DNA from: JANNMJ01 sp031425525
GTDB taxonomy: Bacteria; Bacteroidota; Bacteroidia; Cytophagales; Hymenobacteraceae
DNA length: 64,000 nt
NCBI GenBank assembly: GCA_031425525.1
Contig: JANPJM010000083.1
Span: 62,001-126,000 of the forward strand
Reading direction: 5' to 3'
The position numbers and the translations under genes are program-made. The notes under the pieces were generated by a model. That model saw only the letters and a program-made list of their open reading frames with translations. It was not told the origin of the DNA and made no database searches. Of the stretch, positions 26,169 through 35,820 are shown piece after piece; the stretch's first letter is position 1, and the number at the start of each line of letters is the position of its first letter.

Positions 26169-26269
26169 GGTTCTGGCGCACCCATCGGCCCAAAACAACT
26201 TCGGCCCGCGCCCTGACCACCCAAACCGGTGGCCAGAGCGCGGGCCGAAGCTCGCAGTACACGCTGGCG

Positions 26270-27085
26270 TTACTTGATCGTAAACGCCACTGGTACGTTG
26301 TAGTACACTTTCACGGCGCGGCCGTTTTGCTTGCCGGGCGAGAAGCGCGGGAGCATTTTGATGACGCGGGCGGCTTCTTCGTCGCAACCACCACCGATGC
26401 CTTTCTGCACGATGGGGTTTTGCACTTGACCGTTTTCATCGACGACGAACTTGATGTACACTTTGCCTTCGATGCTGTTACGCAACGCGAGCGCGGGGTA
26501 CTTGATGTTCTTACCGAGGAACTTGATGATCTCGCCGTTGCCACCCGGAAATTCGGGCATCTGCTCGACGTAATCGTACGGCTTGTCTTCGACGATACCC
26601 TGGGCCGGGCCGTTATCGACGAGGGCCGTCAAGTCGGGCTCCGTGGTGTTGCCGACGACGGTTTTGGTCGAAATCTCGGTCTTGATATCGGCTTGCTTGA
26701 CGATCTCGATCTCCTTCTGCACCTCTTCGTCCTTCTTGATCACGGGCGGCACAAACTGCACCGTGCTGATGATCTTTTGGGGCGGGGGTGGTGGGGGCGG
26801 CGGTGGCGGGGGTGGCGGCTTGTTCTCAAGGGGCGGGGGCTCCTTGAGGTCGTTCAGCGTAATCACCTTCTTCTTGACCTCCACTTTCTCCTCCGGCGAT
26901 AGCAGCCGGGCGATGAGCGGCGCAGCCACGAACAACGCAAATGCGATGAACGCGATGATGGCCGCGCGCACCAAGTGGCTATCGTAAACCTTACGCAGGT
27001 CGAAGGCCCCGTAAGCTTTGTTGCGTCCCTCGAAAACGATATCGTTTAGCGAGGCGCGGGAGTAATCGCGGATTGCGGTTTCCAT
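26270..27085 (-). CDS. tonB: Energy transducer TonB
   Basis: A 271-residue TonB: short cytosolic start, one membrane helix (AAIIAFIAFALFVAAPLIA, about 41-59), a periplasmic linker with a run of about 13 prolines, and a C-terminal TonB domain of about 85 residues. Domain segments include EQMPEFPGGNGEIIKFLGK, YPALALRNSIEGKVYIKFVV, FSPGKQNGRAVKVYYNVPVA. It couples proton-motive force from ExbB/ExbD to outer-membrane receptors. It is the last gene of a minus-strand cluster exbB-exbD-exbD-tonB with short gaps, so it is probably one operon. Confidence 0.93.
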   Translation of the reverse strand: METAIRDYSRASLNDIVFEGRNKAYGAFDLRKVYDSHLVRAAIIAFIAFALFVAAPLIARLLSPEEKVEVKKKVITLNDLKEPPPLENKPPPPPPPPPPPPPQKIISTVQFVPPVIKKDEEVQKEIEIVKQADIKTEISTKTVVGNTTEPDLTALVDNGPAQGIVEDKPYDYVEQMPEFPGGNGEIIKFLGKNIKYPALALRNSIEGKVYIKFVVDENGQVQNPIVQKGIGGGCDEEAARVIKMLPRFSPGKQNGRAVKVYYNVPVAFTIK

Positions 27086-27108
27086 CGGCTATTGCTGCTA
27101 AAAACGAG

Positions 27109-27699
27109 TTATTGAGCCGGAGCTTCGGTGGGTGCGGCGGCAGCAGGAGCGGCGGCGCCAGTACCGGCGGCTACCACGTCGATGCCGGTTTTCTCCTTGA
27201 TGAACTTCTTTTCGTCGGGCGTGAAGTCCTTGATCAGCGCGTAGGCGCCGGTGTTGGTGATGCTCATTTCGTCCAGGATGTCCACCATATTCTTATAGCG
27301 GGCTTCTTTGAGGGGCTTGATCATCACGAACAGCTTCGGGTTCGTGTTGCGCTCGCGCAGGTGTTTGCGGATGCCTTTATCGGAGTAGTCTGTCGTGATG
27401 AGTTCCGGTAAGGCTTCGCCCTCGCGCACCAGGCCATCGTAGTAAAACACCTTATTGTTCGGGCCGAGGATGACCGTGAGCGCGTTCGATGCTTTAAGCG
27501 GCGGTTGCTCTTCTTCGGTTTCCGGCGGCACCGGCATACTGATTTGCATCACGTTCGGTTTAGAGAACGTGGTCGTCAGCATAAAAAAAGTCAAGAGCAA
27601 GAATGCCAGATCGACCATTGGGGTCATATCGATCTTCGTGGAATTCTTCTTCGGGCCTTTTTTCTTACCTCCGCCGCCTTTTTCTTGAATTTCTGCCAT
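27109..27699 (-). CDS. exbD: Biopolymer transporter ExbD (second copy)
   Basis: A 196-residue ExbD. A lysine-rich start KKKGPKKNSTKIDMTPMVDL carries the conserved membrane aspartate (MVDLAFLLLTFFMLTT), then a periplasmic domain with LGPNNKVFYYDG and a C-terminal Ala/Pro-rich tail. Together with ExbB it forms the proton channel. It differs from the neighbouring ExbD in the periplasmic part, and two non-identical ExbDs are usual in Bacteroidota. Confidence 0.92.
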   Translation of the reverse strand: MAEIQEKGGGGKKKGPKKNSTKIDMTPMVDLAFLLLTFFMLTTTFSKPNVMQISMPVPPETEEEQPPLKASNALTVILGPNNKVFYYDGLVREGEALPELITTDYSDKGIRKHLRERNTNPKLFVMIKPLKEARYKNMVDILDEMSITNTGAYALIKDFTPDEKKFIKEKTGIDVVAAGTGAAAPAAAAPTEAPAQ

Positions 27700-27762
27700 T
27701 GCTGTGTGGGCGTAGTTAGGGGCCGGTTACGGGGTCAGGTTCTGCGGTCAGAAAGCCTGATG

Positions 27763-28365
27763 CTAAATCGGCTTATTTTCCATATCGGTCACCAGATAAA
27801 ACCGGTTGACCTTCTTATCCTGTAACGCTTGAATGATGCGTTGCATTGTGCTGGCGTCGGCATCGTTGTCGCCTTTGATGGCGGCTTTCACGTTGGGGTT
27901 CGCCAAACGCGCATTCAAGATCCAGTCGCCAAGTTGGTTATCGAGCGAATCCAGCGGAATGCCGGGCTGCTGAGTGGCCTTACGACTTTCCGAAGATTCG
28001 GCCAAAAACTGCCCGAGGCGGTTCATCGGCATTCCAAACGACGTCATCAGCACGAAATCCTTGATTTGCTCGGGCGAGTACTTCGGTTGCGCGTACTTCA
28101 CGCGCATTGCTTCCAAGGCGGTGCGTTTAGCGTTTTGGCCGTCGATAGCAATGAAGACCCGCTTACTTTTATCGACCGAAATCGTAATCAGATCCGATTC
28201 CGGTTGCTTGACTTCGGAAATCGACGTTGGCGTATCGACAACCACGACTTCTTCCGGCGAAAACTTGGTGGTGAGCATAAAGAACGTCACCAGCAAGAAC
28301 GCCAAGTCCACCATTGGCGTCATATCCAACGATGGTTTGGTGCGGTGCGGTTTTACTTTGGGCAT
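27763..28365 (-). CDS. exbD: Biopolymer transporter ExbD (first copy)
   Basis: A 200-residue ExbD family protein. The N-terminus has HRTKPSLDMTPMVDLAFLLV with the conserved Asp in the single membrane helix, followed by the periplasmic domain (DKSKRVFIAIDGQNAKRTAL) and an ending VKAAIKGDNDADASTMQRII typical of ExbD. It lies between exbB and the second exbD in the same direction. Confidence 0.92.
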   Translation of the reverse strand: MPKVKPHRTKPSLDMTPMVDLAFLLVTFFMLTTKFSPEEVVVVDTPTSISEVKQPESDLITISVDKSKRVFIAIDGQNAKRTALEAMRVKYAQPKYSPEQIKDFVLMTSFGMPMNRLGQFLAESSESRKATQQPGIPLDSLDNQLGDWILNARLANPNVKAAIKGDNDADASTMQRIIQALQDKKVNRFYLVTDMENKPI

Positions 28366-28499
28366 TCTGGCAGCTTTAGGGAAAGCGAGAGAAATAGGGG
28401 CGGGAATCTGGGGCGCGCGGGGTGTTCAGACCGCGTTACGCAACGCAACGCGACGAGTGAAACCCGGCAAAGGCGCCTCAGATTCCCGCCAACCGTTGC

Positions 28500-29369
28500 C
28501 TAACCGCGCTTGCCGTGCTGCGCGGCAAAAGTTTGTGCAATCGAGAAGCCGGCCTCGTCAATCGAGTACGTCAGTTCATCGATGCGGCTCGTGAAGTAGT
28601 TGTACACGATGATGGCGACGGTGGAGCCACCAATGCCGAGGGCCGTGTTGATGAGGGCTTCCGAGATACCCGTCGAGAGGGCTACGGTGTCCGGCGCGCC
28701 GGCCTGGGCAATGGCCGAGAAGGCCTTGATCATCCCGAGTACCGTCCCGATCAGCCCCACCAGCGTCGCCACCGAGGCGATAGTCGAAAGAATCACGAGG
28801 TTTTTTTCGAGCATCGGCAGCTCCAGGGCGGTGCTTTCCTCGATTTCCTTCTGAATGGCGGCCACTTTCTGGTCTTTGTCCATCGACGGCTCGTTTTCCA
28901 TCTCGCGGTACTTCACCAGGCCCGCTTTCACCACGCTCGCCACCGAGCCCTGCTGCACGTCGCAGGCGGCAATAGCCCCGTTGGTGTCGCTGGCCGACAG
29001 GCGCTGGCGCACGGTGCGCACAAACGACTCGATGCTCTTGATGCCCTTGGCGCGGTTAAGCGTCAGGAGCCGCTCAATCGAGAACGTGATGATCATAATC
29101 AGCAGCCCGAGTAGAATCGGCACGATAAGGCCGCCTTTGTACACGATGCCTAGCACGTTGCCCGGCAGCGGGTGCTTGGTGGGGTCGCCGCCCTGGAAGT
29201 TACCGTTGGCGCCGAGAACAAATTCGTAAATGAGGTAAGCGACCACCAACGACACCGGGATGACGATGCTGGCGAAAATGGAGCCGGCGCGGCCCTCTTC
29301 CTGCGGGGCGGCGGCGGTTTTCGTCGGGGCCACGGGCTTGACGGGCGTGTTAGGCTTCGGATTTTCCAT
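28500..29369 (-). CDS. exbB: MotA/TolQ/ExbB proton channel protein
   Basis: A 289-residue ExbB-type protein. An N-terminal Pro/Lys/Ala-rich segment (MENPKPNTPVKPVAP) precedes a first membrane region near 34-52. A second membrane helix is near 80-100 (IVPILLGLLIMIITFSIERL), and the two C-terminal helices typical of the family include IASVATLVGLIGTVLGMIKAF and the conserved region ALINTALGIGGSTVAIIVYN. First gene of the exbB-exbD-exbD-tonB set. ATG 29369 is favoured over one three codons upstream. The gap 29379-29633 upstream shows no gene. Confidence 0.92.
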   Translation of the reverse strand: MENPKPNTPVKPVAPTKTAAAPQEEGRAGSIFASIVIPVSLVVAYLIYEFVLGANGNFQGGDPTKHPLPGNVLGIVYKGGLIVPILLGLLIMIITFSIERLLTLNRAKGIKSIESFVRTVRQRLSASDTNGAIAACDVQQGSVASVVKAGLVKYREMENEPSMDKDQKVAAIQKEIEESTALELPMLEKNLVILSTIASVATLVGLIGTVLGMIKAFSAIAQAGAPDTVALSTGISEALINTALGIGGSTVAIIVYNYFTSRIDELTYSIDEAGFSIAQTFAAQHGKRG

Positions 29370-29633
29370 CGGACTCAAAAAAACTTGGGTTGGTTTTAGG
29401 GGTTTGACAATGAAGAGCCTTTACAACGGCCAACCGGTTAAAGGTTTCCCCGATTGGTTGATATTCCGTGAAAGGAATGCGCTTGCGGCTGCGAAGTAAG
29501 CACCGGAACGGCGGTGCGGCACTGAAGGCGCGTGTTGAAGCAACAAAAAAAGCGGGGTGAAGCAGCTTCAAAAGCTCGAAACGACCGCCAAATTGGTCGC
29601 ATAGTCAGTAGATACCGAGGTGGGGCCGTACCC

Positions 29634-30461
29634 CTACTCGTGTTGTTTGGCGGCTTGCCAATAGGCCTCCATTTCGGCCAAGGTGAGGCTGGAGAGGGGC
29701 TTACCGGCGGCGCGGGCAGCGGTTTCGAGAAACTGGAACCGACGGATAAATTTCAGGTTCGTCCGCTCCAGCGCCTCTTCCGGATTGAGGCCAAGGAAGC
29801 GGGCGAAATTGATGAGCGAAAATAGTACATCACCCAACTCGTGGGTGGCGCGGGCACGGGCGGCATCGGGCAGCGGCTCGCCGAACGGCGCGTCGGGCTG
29901 GTTGAATTCCTGCTCGAACTCGGTTAGTTCTTCCTGCACTTTAGCCCACACCTGACCGCGCTCTTCCCAATCGAAGCCCGCGCCGCGCGCTTTCTCCTGA
30001 ATCCGCATCGCCTTAACGAGCGCCGGCAGCGAAGCGGGCACGCCGCCGAGGACGGACGTGGTGCCCTTCTCTTGCAGCTTCAACTGTTCCCAGTTGCGTT
30101 TTACGTCGTCTTCGCCCGCCACTTGCACATCGCCGTAGATGTGCGGGTGGCGGAAAATGAGCTTCTCGCATTGCGCATTCAGCACATCGGCAATGTCGAA
30201 GGCGCCTTTTTCGGCGGCAATGCGGCTATAGAAGACCAGGTGGAGCATCACATCGCCCAGCTCCTTCTTGAGGTCGGCGAGGTCGTCGCGCAGAATGGCG
30301 TCGGCCAGCTCGTACGTTTCCTCGATGGTGAGGTGGCGCAGGCTGTCGAGAGTCTGCTTACGATCCCAGGGGCATTCTTCGCGCAGCCGATCCAGAATAT
30401 CGAGCAAGCGCCCGAATGCTTCGAGTTGCTGGGCGCGGCGCGCGGGCGAGGTAGGCAGCAT
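29634..30461 (-). CDS. mazG: Nucleoside triphosphate pyrophosphohydrolase MazG
   Basis: A 275-residue MazG with two tandem MazG domains, house-cleaning nucleotides by hydrolysing NTPs to NMP and pyrophosphate. The active domain holds CPWDRKQTLDSLRHLTIEE and the metal motif EETYEL...KKELGDVML near 37-70. A second degenerate domain near 180-260 retains RATHELGDVLFSLINFARFL. ATG 30461 (MLPTSPARRAQQLEAF) is preferred over one seven codons upstream. Usual length for the family. It diverges from the phosphoglucosamine mutase gene. Confidence 0.93.
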   Translation of the reverse strand: MLPTSPARRAQQLEAFGRLLDILDRLREECPWDRKQTLDSLRHLTIEETYELADAILRDDLADLKKELGDVMLHLVFYSRIAAEKGAFDIADVLNAQCEKLIFRHPHIYGDVQVAGEDDVKRNWEQLKLQEKGTTSVLGGVPASLPALVKAMRIQEKARGAGFDWEERGQVWAKVQEELTEFEQEFNQPDAPFGEPLPDAARARATHELGDVLFSLINFARFLGLNPEEALERTNLKFIRRFQFLETAARAAGKPLSSLTLAEMEAYWQAAKQHE

Positions 30462-30563
30462 AGGCAGAGATATCAGGCCCAAAGATACCCGCTAACCGCA
30501 GCAATTCGGCCGTTTACTACCCTTTAGGTTGGGTAGTGGTAGGGTAGGCGGTGGGGTTATGCG

Positions 30564-30572
30564 TACTTTTGC
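30564..30572 (+). promoter_or_regulatory. Putative -7 element of the phosphoglucosamine mutase gene
   Basis: TACTTTTGC fits TAnnTTTGC. It lies 132 bases before the start at 30705, implying a leader of about 125 bases in which no known riboswitch was recognised. Confidence 0.45.
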
Positions 30573-30704
30573 GGCCCCGTTGCCAAAGCGCAACGCACCC
30601 GTAGGCTTTCCGCTGGCGTCTGGTACAGACCCCGGCAGCCTGGCGGCCTCTTGCAATATTCCTTCCGCATCTCTCCTCCCTCTTCCAGGACGAACTTTTA
30701 GCTA

Positions 30705-32108
30705 GTGGCACTGATCAAATCCATTTCCGGCATCCGAGGTACCATCGGCGGCGCCGTCGGCGACGCACTTACCCCGGTCGACGTCGTGAAATACGCGGTG
30801 GCGTACGGCACGTGGCTGATGCGCACCAAACCGCAAAATCCTACGGTCGTTTTGGGGCGCGATGCGCGCCTGTCGGGCGATATGGTAAGCCGCCTCGTGA
30901 TTGGGGCGCTGCAAGGCGTGGGCCTCAACGTGATCGATGTGGGCCTAAGCACCACCCCGACCGTCGAGCTGGCCGTGGGCTACAAGAAGGCGGCCGGGGG
31001 CATCATCCTCACGGCTTCGCACAACCCCAAGCAGTGGAACGCGCTGAAACTGCTCAACGAAAAGGGCGAGTTTCTGAGCGAAGCCGACGGCGCGGAAGTG
31101 CTGCGGATTGCCGACGCCGAAGAGTTTGATTTCGCGCCCGTCACGAAGCTCGGCAAGGTTACGCAGTCGCAGAACACCTTGCGGCGCCACATTCAGGACA
31201 TTCTGGCGCACGAGCTGGTCGATGTAGACGCCATTCGGGCGCGCGGCTTCCGCCTCGTGGTCGATGCCGTGAACTCGTCGGGCGGATTTGCCGTGCCGAT
31301 GCTGCTGGAAGCCCTGGGCGTGGAGCCGGTCAATATCGAAAAGCTGCACTGCGAGCCCGACGGCGATTTCGCCCACAACCCCGAACCCCTGCCCGAACAC
31401 CTACGCGACATCGAGCGCGCGATGAAAAAAGGCAAGTTCGACTTGGGTATCGTGGTCGATCCCGACGTTGATCGCTTGGCGCTGGTATGCGAAGACGGCG
31501 CGTTTTTCGGCGAAGAATACACCTTGGTGGCCGTGGCCGACTATGTGCTTGGTCGGCGCGGCGGCGGCAACACCGTCAGCAACCTGAGCAGCACCCGCGC
31601 CCTGCGCGATGTCACTGAGAAGCACGGCGGCAAACACGCTGCTGCGGCCGTGGGCGAAGTGAACGTAGTGGCTTTGATGAAGGAAACCAATGCCGTGATC
31701 GGCGGCGAGGGCAACGGCGGCATCATCGTGCCGGATTTGCACTACGGCCGCGACGCGCTCATCGGCATCGCGCTGTTTCTGACGCACTTAGCCAAGAGCG
31801 GCCTTACTGCCAGCCGGTTACGCGCCACGTACCCCAGCTACTACATCTCGAAAAACAAAATCGAGCTGACACCCGACATCGATACCACCGCCATTCTGCG
31901 CCACGTGCAGCAGCGCTACGCCAAACAGCCCGTGAACACGGTGGATGGCGTAAAAATCGAGTTCGATAAAGAGTGGGTACATCTGCGGAAATCGAACACC
32001 GAGCCGATCATCCGCATCTACGCCGAATCGGCGTCGAGCGTCACCGCCGACCATCTGGCGAAGAAGATCATCGGCGACATCAAGGAGATCATCTCGATGA
32101 AGGTCTGA
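30705..32108 (+). CDS. glmM: Phosphoglucosamine mutase-type phosphohexomutase
   Basis: A 467-residue alpha-D-phosphohexomutase starting at GTG 30705 (MALIKSISGIRGTIGG). The catalytic serine loop is ILTASHNPKQWNALK near 101-115. The metal loop is VVDPDVDRLALV near 250, the sugar loop is in GGEGNGGIIVPDLHYGRDA, and the phosphate-binding loop is RKSNTEPIIRIYAES near the end. It converts glucosamine-6-P to glucosamine-1-P for cell-wall UDP-GlcNAc, or may act on mannose or glucose phosphates; the family does not separate these cleanly from sequence alone. A terminator follows. Confidence 0.87.
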   Translation: MALIKSISGIRGTIGGAVGDALTPVDVVKYAVAYGTWLMRTKPQNPTVVLGRDARLSGDMVSRLVIGALQGVGLNVIDVGLSTTPTVELAVGYKKAAGGIILTASHNPKQWNALKLLNEKGEFLSEADGAEVLRIADAEEFDFAPVTKLGKVTQSQNTLRRHIQDILAHELVDVDAIRARGFRLVVDAVNSSGGFAVPMLLEALGVEPVNIEKLHCEPDGDFAHNPEPLPEHLRDIERAMKKGKFDLGIVVDPDVDRLALVCEDGAFFGEEYTLVAVADYVLGRRGGGNTVSNLSSTRALRDVTEKHGGKHAAAAVGEVNVVALMKETNAVIGGEGNGGIIVPDLHYGRDALIGIALFLTHLAKSGLTASRLRATYPSYYISKNKIELTPDIDTTAILRHVQQRYAKQPVNTVDGVKIEFDKEWVHLRKSNTEPIIRIYAESASSVTADHLAKKIIGDIKEIISMKV

Positions 32109-32152
32109 CAAAGAAGCGGACGGAATTTTAGAAGATCCGGAGATTTTGAGGG

Positions 32153-32190
32153 TGCGCCCCGGCTTTTTGCGGCCGGGGCGCATTTCGTTT
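32153..32190 (+). terminator. Terminator-like hairpin after glmM
   Basis: TGCGCCCCGGC pairs with GCCGGGGCGCA around a TTTTTGCG loop and is followed by TTTCGTTT. It ends transcription between glmM and the cysteine desulfurase gene. Confidence 0.75.
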
Positions 32191-32209
32191 CCGGGCCCGT
32201 TGGCGGCTG

Positions 32210-32217
32210 TAATTTTG
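32210..32217 (+). promoter_or_regulatory. Putative -7 element of the cysteine desulfurase gene
   Basis: TAATTTTG matches TAnnTTTG, 38 bases before the ATG. A TTTC at 32188-32191 sits 18 bases upstream and could be a weak -33 element. Confidence 0.45.
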
Positions 32218-32255
32218 TAGACCGTCGTGTTTCTTTCTCCCCTCGCCATCTGCCG

Positions 32256-33422
32256 ATGACCTCTGCCGCCCCCACTACCGCCGTTTACCTCGACAACGCC
32301 GCCACGACGCCGCTCGATCCGGCCGTTTTTGAGGCGATGACGCCGTTTCTGCGCGATTTTTTCGGAAATCCGTCGAGTACGCACGGGCACGGCCGGCAGG
32401 TACGCGCCGCCGTGGAGCAGGCCCGCAAAACCGTAGCGAATCTGCTGAACGCCGCGCCCGGCGAGATTACGTTTACGTCGGGCGGCACCGAGGCCGACAA
32501 CCGCGCCATCATCAGCACGGCGCGCTCCCTGGGGATTCGGCACGCCATCTCGACCGGTTTGGAGCATCACGCCGTGCTGCACTCGCTGGAGGCGCTGGCG
32601 CACAGCGGCGACATCGAGCTGCACCACGTACGCCACGACGACCGGGGCCGCGTCGATCTTGCGCACCTCGCCGAGTTGCTGCGGCGCCTGCCGCGCGCCC
32701 TCGTGAGCCTGATGCACGCCAACAATGAAGTGGGCACGCTGCTGCCGCTGGCCGAAGTAGGGGCGCTTTGTCGGGCGCACAATGCTATTTTTCACTCCGA
32801 TACCGTGCAGACGATGGGCCACTACCGTCACGATGTACGCACCTTGGGGGCACATTTTCTGGTAGGTTCGGCGCATAAGTTTCACGGGCCGAAAGGAGTT
32901 GGTTTTTTGTTCACGGATAGCAGCGTGCAGGTGGCGCCGCTCATTCAGGGCGGCTCGCAGGAGCGCGGGCAGCGCGGCGGCACCGAGAATGTGGCGGGCA
33001 TCATCGGGCTGGCAAAAGCCCTGGAATTGGCTTATGCCGAGATGGCCGACCATCAGCAGCACGTCCAACGCCTGAAAGACCGCATGATCGGGCGCCTCCG
33101 CGCCGCCCTCGGCGATGAGGTACAGTTCAACGGTACCTCCGAACTGGCCGACGAAAGCCTCTACACCGTGCTGAACGTGAGCCTGCCGCCAAGCGAAATG
33201 ACCGAAATGCTGCTCTTCAATCTCGACATTCAGCGGATTTCGGCGTCGGGCGGGTCGGCGTGTACAAGCGGCTCCAACGTGGGCTCGCACGTACTGACGG
33301 CCCTCGGCTGCGACCCAAGCCGGGGGGCGGTGCGGTTTTCGTTTTCGCGGTTCACCACGGAAGCGGAGGTCGATTATGCGGCCGGGGTGCTGGCGGGGTT
33401 GTATCAGCGGGTGGCGGTGTAG
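32256..33422 (+). CDS. Cysteine desulfurase, NifS/IscS family
   Basis: A 388-residue PLP enzyme of the class-V aminotransferase fold that removes sulfur from cysteine for iron-sulfur clusters or thiolation. YLDNAATTPLDP is the N-terminal hallmark. GSAHKFHGPKGVG carries the PLP lysine near 206. The mobile loop SGGSACTSGSNVGSHVL carries the catalytic cysteine near 331. The C-terminus FSFSRFTTEAEVDYAAGVL is standard. No IscU or SUF genes adjoin, so the acceptor pathway cannot be assigned. Confidence 0.93.
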   Translation: MTSAAPTTAVYLDNAATTPLDPAVFEAMTPFLRDFFGNPSSTHGHGRQVRAAVEQARKTVANLLNAAPGEITFTSGGTEADNRAIISTARSLGIRHAISTGLEHHAVLHSLEALAHSGDIELHHVRHDDRGRVDLAHLAELLRRLPRALVSLMHANNEVGTLLPLAEVGALCRAHNAIFHSDTVQTMGHYRHDVRTLGAHFLVGSAHKFHGPKGVGFLFTDSSVQVAPLIQGGSQERGQRGGTENVAGIIGLAKALELAYAEMADHQQHVQRLKDRMIGRLRAALGDEVQFNGTSELADESLYTVLNVSLPPSEMTEMLLFNLDIQRISASGGSACTSGSNVGSHVLTALGCDPSRGAVRFSFSRFTTEAEVDYAAGVLAGLYQRVAV

Positions 33423-33462
33423 AGAGCTGGGAGTCAGGGTTTTTCTCGTCACCCCGCGCCAC

Positions 33463-33715
33463 TCAGGGTAGCAATCCCTCCGGGATAGCAACCTTGGGCT
33501 GTGGAATAGAACCCCTTCGGGGTATTTGCTTGTCATTTATCATTCGTACTCAGCCCACGTTGCGGGCTGTCTCGGTAGCGTCCCCGTCAGGGAGCGCCGT
33601 TCGCTACGCCCACTGCGCGCGTTGTGCTGAATGGTGTCCCCCTGCCAGGGGTGCACGGTTGAGGGTGGCCTGCGGCGTTCGGTCAGAAGAAGCCCGCAGC
33701 TTCGGTCACTGGTAA
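33463..33715. repeat. Cluster of small REP-like hairpins in a gene-free gap
   Basis: The 386-base gap between the desulfurase and transketolase genes contains a series of short hairpins: GTAGC-ATCCCTCCGGGAT, ACCCCTTCGGGGT, AGCCC...GGGCT, GTAGCGTCCCC...GGGAGCG, and CCCCTGCCAGGGG. Several start with GTAG or GTGT. No gene is credible here. Confidence 0.6.
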
Positions 33716-33765
33716 CTAGTCACTCGTCACTACTCACCGTATAGTCGTGGGTTGCGGCTGCCGCC

Positions 33766-33774
33766 TACCTTCGC
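33766..33774 (+). promoter_or_regulatory. Putative -7 element of the transketolase gene
   Basis: TACCTTCGC resembles TAnnTTTGC and lies 34 bases before the chosen ATG at 33809. Confidence 0.4.
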
Positions 33775-33808
33775 CGCCGAAACATCGTACCCCGTATTTT
33801 TTCGCCCC

Positions 33809-35818
33809 ATGGCCGCTTCCCCAGACCTCGATCAGCTCTGCATCAATACCATTCGCACGCTCTCGCTCGACGGCGTGCAGAAAGCCGAATCGGGCCACCC
33901 CGGTTTGCCACTTGGCATGGCGCCCGCCGCTTACGTGCTCTGGACGCGCCATTTGCGGCACAATCCGAAGAACCCGCATTGGGCTAACCGCGACCGATTT
34001 CTGCTGTCGGCGGGCCACGGCTCGATGCTGATTTATTCGTTGCTGCACCTGACGGGCTACGACCTGCCGCTCGAAGAGCTGAAAAACTTCCGGCAGTGGG
34101 GTTCCAAAACCGCCGGCCACCCGGAGTATCACCTTACGCCCGGCGTAGAGCTGACGACCGGCCCCCTTGGCCAAGGCTTTGCCAACGGCGTGGGTTTCGG
34201 CATTGGGGGGGCGCACCTGGGCGCGCGCTTCAACGCCGACGGCTTCCCGCTGATCGACCATCACGTCTACTGTATCTGCTCCGACGGCGATCTGATGGAG
34301 GGCGTGGCCTGCGAAGCCGCTTCGCTGGCGGGTACGCTGGCGCTCGGCAACCTCGTGTACCTCTACGACGACAACCACATCACCATCGAGGGCGATACTT
34401 CTCTGGCGTTCCGCGAGGATGTGCTGGCGCGGTTCGACGCCTTGGGTTGGCATACGCAGCGCGTGAGCGATGGAAATGATACGGAAGCCATCGACGCCGC
34501 GATTCAGGCCGCGAAAGCCGAAACCGGTAAGCCCTCGCTGATTGCCGTACGCACCATCATCGGGTACGGAATGCCCGCCGCCGGCACGCGCAAGGCGCAC
34601 TCCGACGCGCCCGGCGCCGACGCCGTAAAGGCCACCAAGCGCAATTTGGGCTGGCCGGAAGACAGCGCATTCCTGATTCCTGACGAAGCCCTCGCGCACT
34701 TCCGCACGGCCGTGGAAGACGGCGCCGCTCGCGAAGCCGACTGGAACGCCCTCGTGGACCGCTACGAAGCCGCGCACCCCAATAAAGGCAGCGAATGGCG
34801 CCGCACCATGAGCGGTGAGTTGCCGAAAGACTGGGAGAAAGCTCTACCCACTTTCGCCGACGCCAAGCCGATGGCGACGCGCGCGGCCAGCGGCGAGGTA
34901 ATCAATGCCCTGGCGAAGGTGCTGCCGCAACTCATCGGCGGGTCGGCCGATCTGGCGCCTTCCAACAACACCGACATCAAGGAGGGCGGCTCGTTTGGGC
35001 CGGAAAACCACGCCGGGCGTATTCTGCACTTCGGCGTGCGCGAGCACGCAATGGGCGCGGCGCTCAACGGCATCTCGCTTAACGGCGGTCTGATTCCGTT
35101 CGGCGGCACGTTTATGTGTTTCTCCGATTACATGAAGCCCGCCGTGCGGTTGGCGGCGCTGTCGGGCATTCAGGTGGTGTTCGTGTTCACGCACGACTCC
35201 ATCGGGTTGGGCGAAGACGGGCCGACGCACCAGCCCATTGAGCAACTGGCGGGGTTACGGGCCATTCCGCAGCATTACGTCGTCCGCCCAGCCGACCCGC
35301 ACGAAACCCGCGCCGCCTGGAAAATGGCCATCGAGCGGCAGAAAGCGCCGACCTCGCTCATCTTGAGCCGCCAGAAAACGATCATCCTCGACCAGGCCAC
35401 CGTCACGACGAAAGCCGACGACGGCGTGGCGCGCGGCGCCTACATTTTGCAGGAAGCCGATGGCGGTGCGCCGAAAGTCATCCTGCTCGCCACGGGCTCG
35501 GAAGTAGGCGTGGCCCTCGAAGCCCGCAAGCAGTTGGAGGTCGCCGGCACGCCTACCCGCGTGGTGTCGATGCCGTGCTGGGAACGGTTCGAGGAGCAGA
35601 CGCCCGCATACAAAGAGCAGGTGTTGCCGCGCGCCATCACGGCGCGGGTCGCCATTGAGGCCGCCGCCCGCCTCGGCTGGGATCGCTACACCGGTTTCGG
35701 CGGCGCCGTGATTTGTATGGAAGGCTTCGGCGCGTCGGCCCCCGGTGATGTGGTGCTACGCGAGTTCGGCTTCACGCCGGAGAACGTAGTTGAACAGGCG
35801 CGAAAAGTGTTGGCTTAA
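33809..35818 (+). CDS. tkt: Transketolase
   Basis: A 669-residue thiamine-diphosphate transketolase of the non-oxidative pentose phosphate pathway. SGHPGLPLG and TTGPLGQGFANGVG are substrate and cofactor segments. CSDGDLMEG begins the ThDP/metal motif and continues to NLVYLYDDNHITIEG. The central domain has FGVREHAMGAALNG, and the C-terminal domain GFGASAPGDVVLREFGFTPE. ATG 33809 (MAASPDLDQLC) gives the usual start. Transaldolase lies 0.7 kb downstream in the same direction, but the two are separated by an inverted repeat element and two small AT-richer genes. Confidence 0.96.
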   Translation: MAASPDLDQLCINTIRTLSLDGVQKAESGHPGLPLGMAPAAYVLWTRHLRHNPKNPHWANRDRFLLSAGHGSMLIYSLLHLTGYDLPLEELKNFRQWGSKTAGHPEYHLTPGVELTTGPLGQGFANGVGFGIGGAHLGARFNADGFPLIDHHVYCICSDGDLMEGVACEAASLAGTLALGNLVYLYDDNHITIEGDTSLAFREDVLARFDALGWHTQRVSDGNDTEAIDAAIQAAKAETGKPSLIAVRTIIGYGMPAAGTRKAHSDAPGADAVKATKRNLGWPEDSAFLIPDEALAHFRTAVEDGAAREADWNALVDRYEAAHPNKGSEWRRTMSGELPKDWEKALPTFADAKPMATRAASGEVINALAKVLPQLIGGSADLAPSNNTDIKEGGSFGPENHAGRILHFGVREHAMGAALNGISLNGGLIPFGGTFMCFSDYMKPAVRLAALSGIQVVFVFTHDSIGLGEDGPTHQPIEQLAGLRAIPQHYVVRPADPHETRAAWKMAIERQKAPTSLILSRQKTIILDQATVTTKADDGVARGAYILQEADGGAPKVILLATGSEVGVALEARKQLEVAGTPTRVVSMPCWERFEEQTPAYKEQVLPRAITARVAIEAAARLGWDRYTGFGGAVICMEGFGASAPGDVVLREFGFTPENVVEQARKVLA

Positions 35819-35820
35819 AT

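Noticed and set aside
30573..30704. Riboswitch (for example glmS-like) in the glmM leader
   Set aside because: The leader is about 125 bases, but no conserved core of a known class was recognisable by eye.
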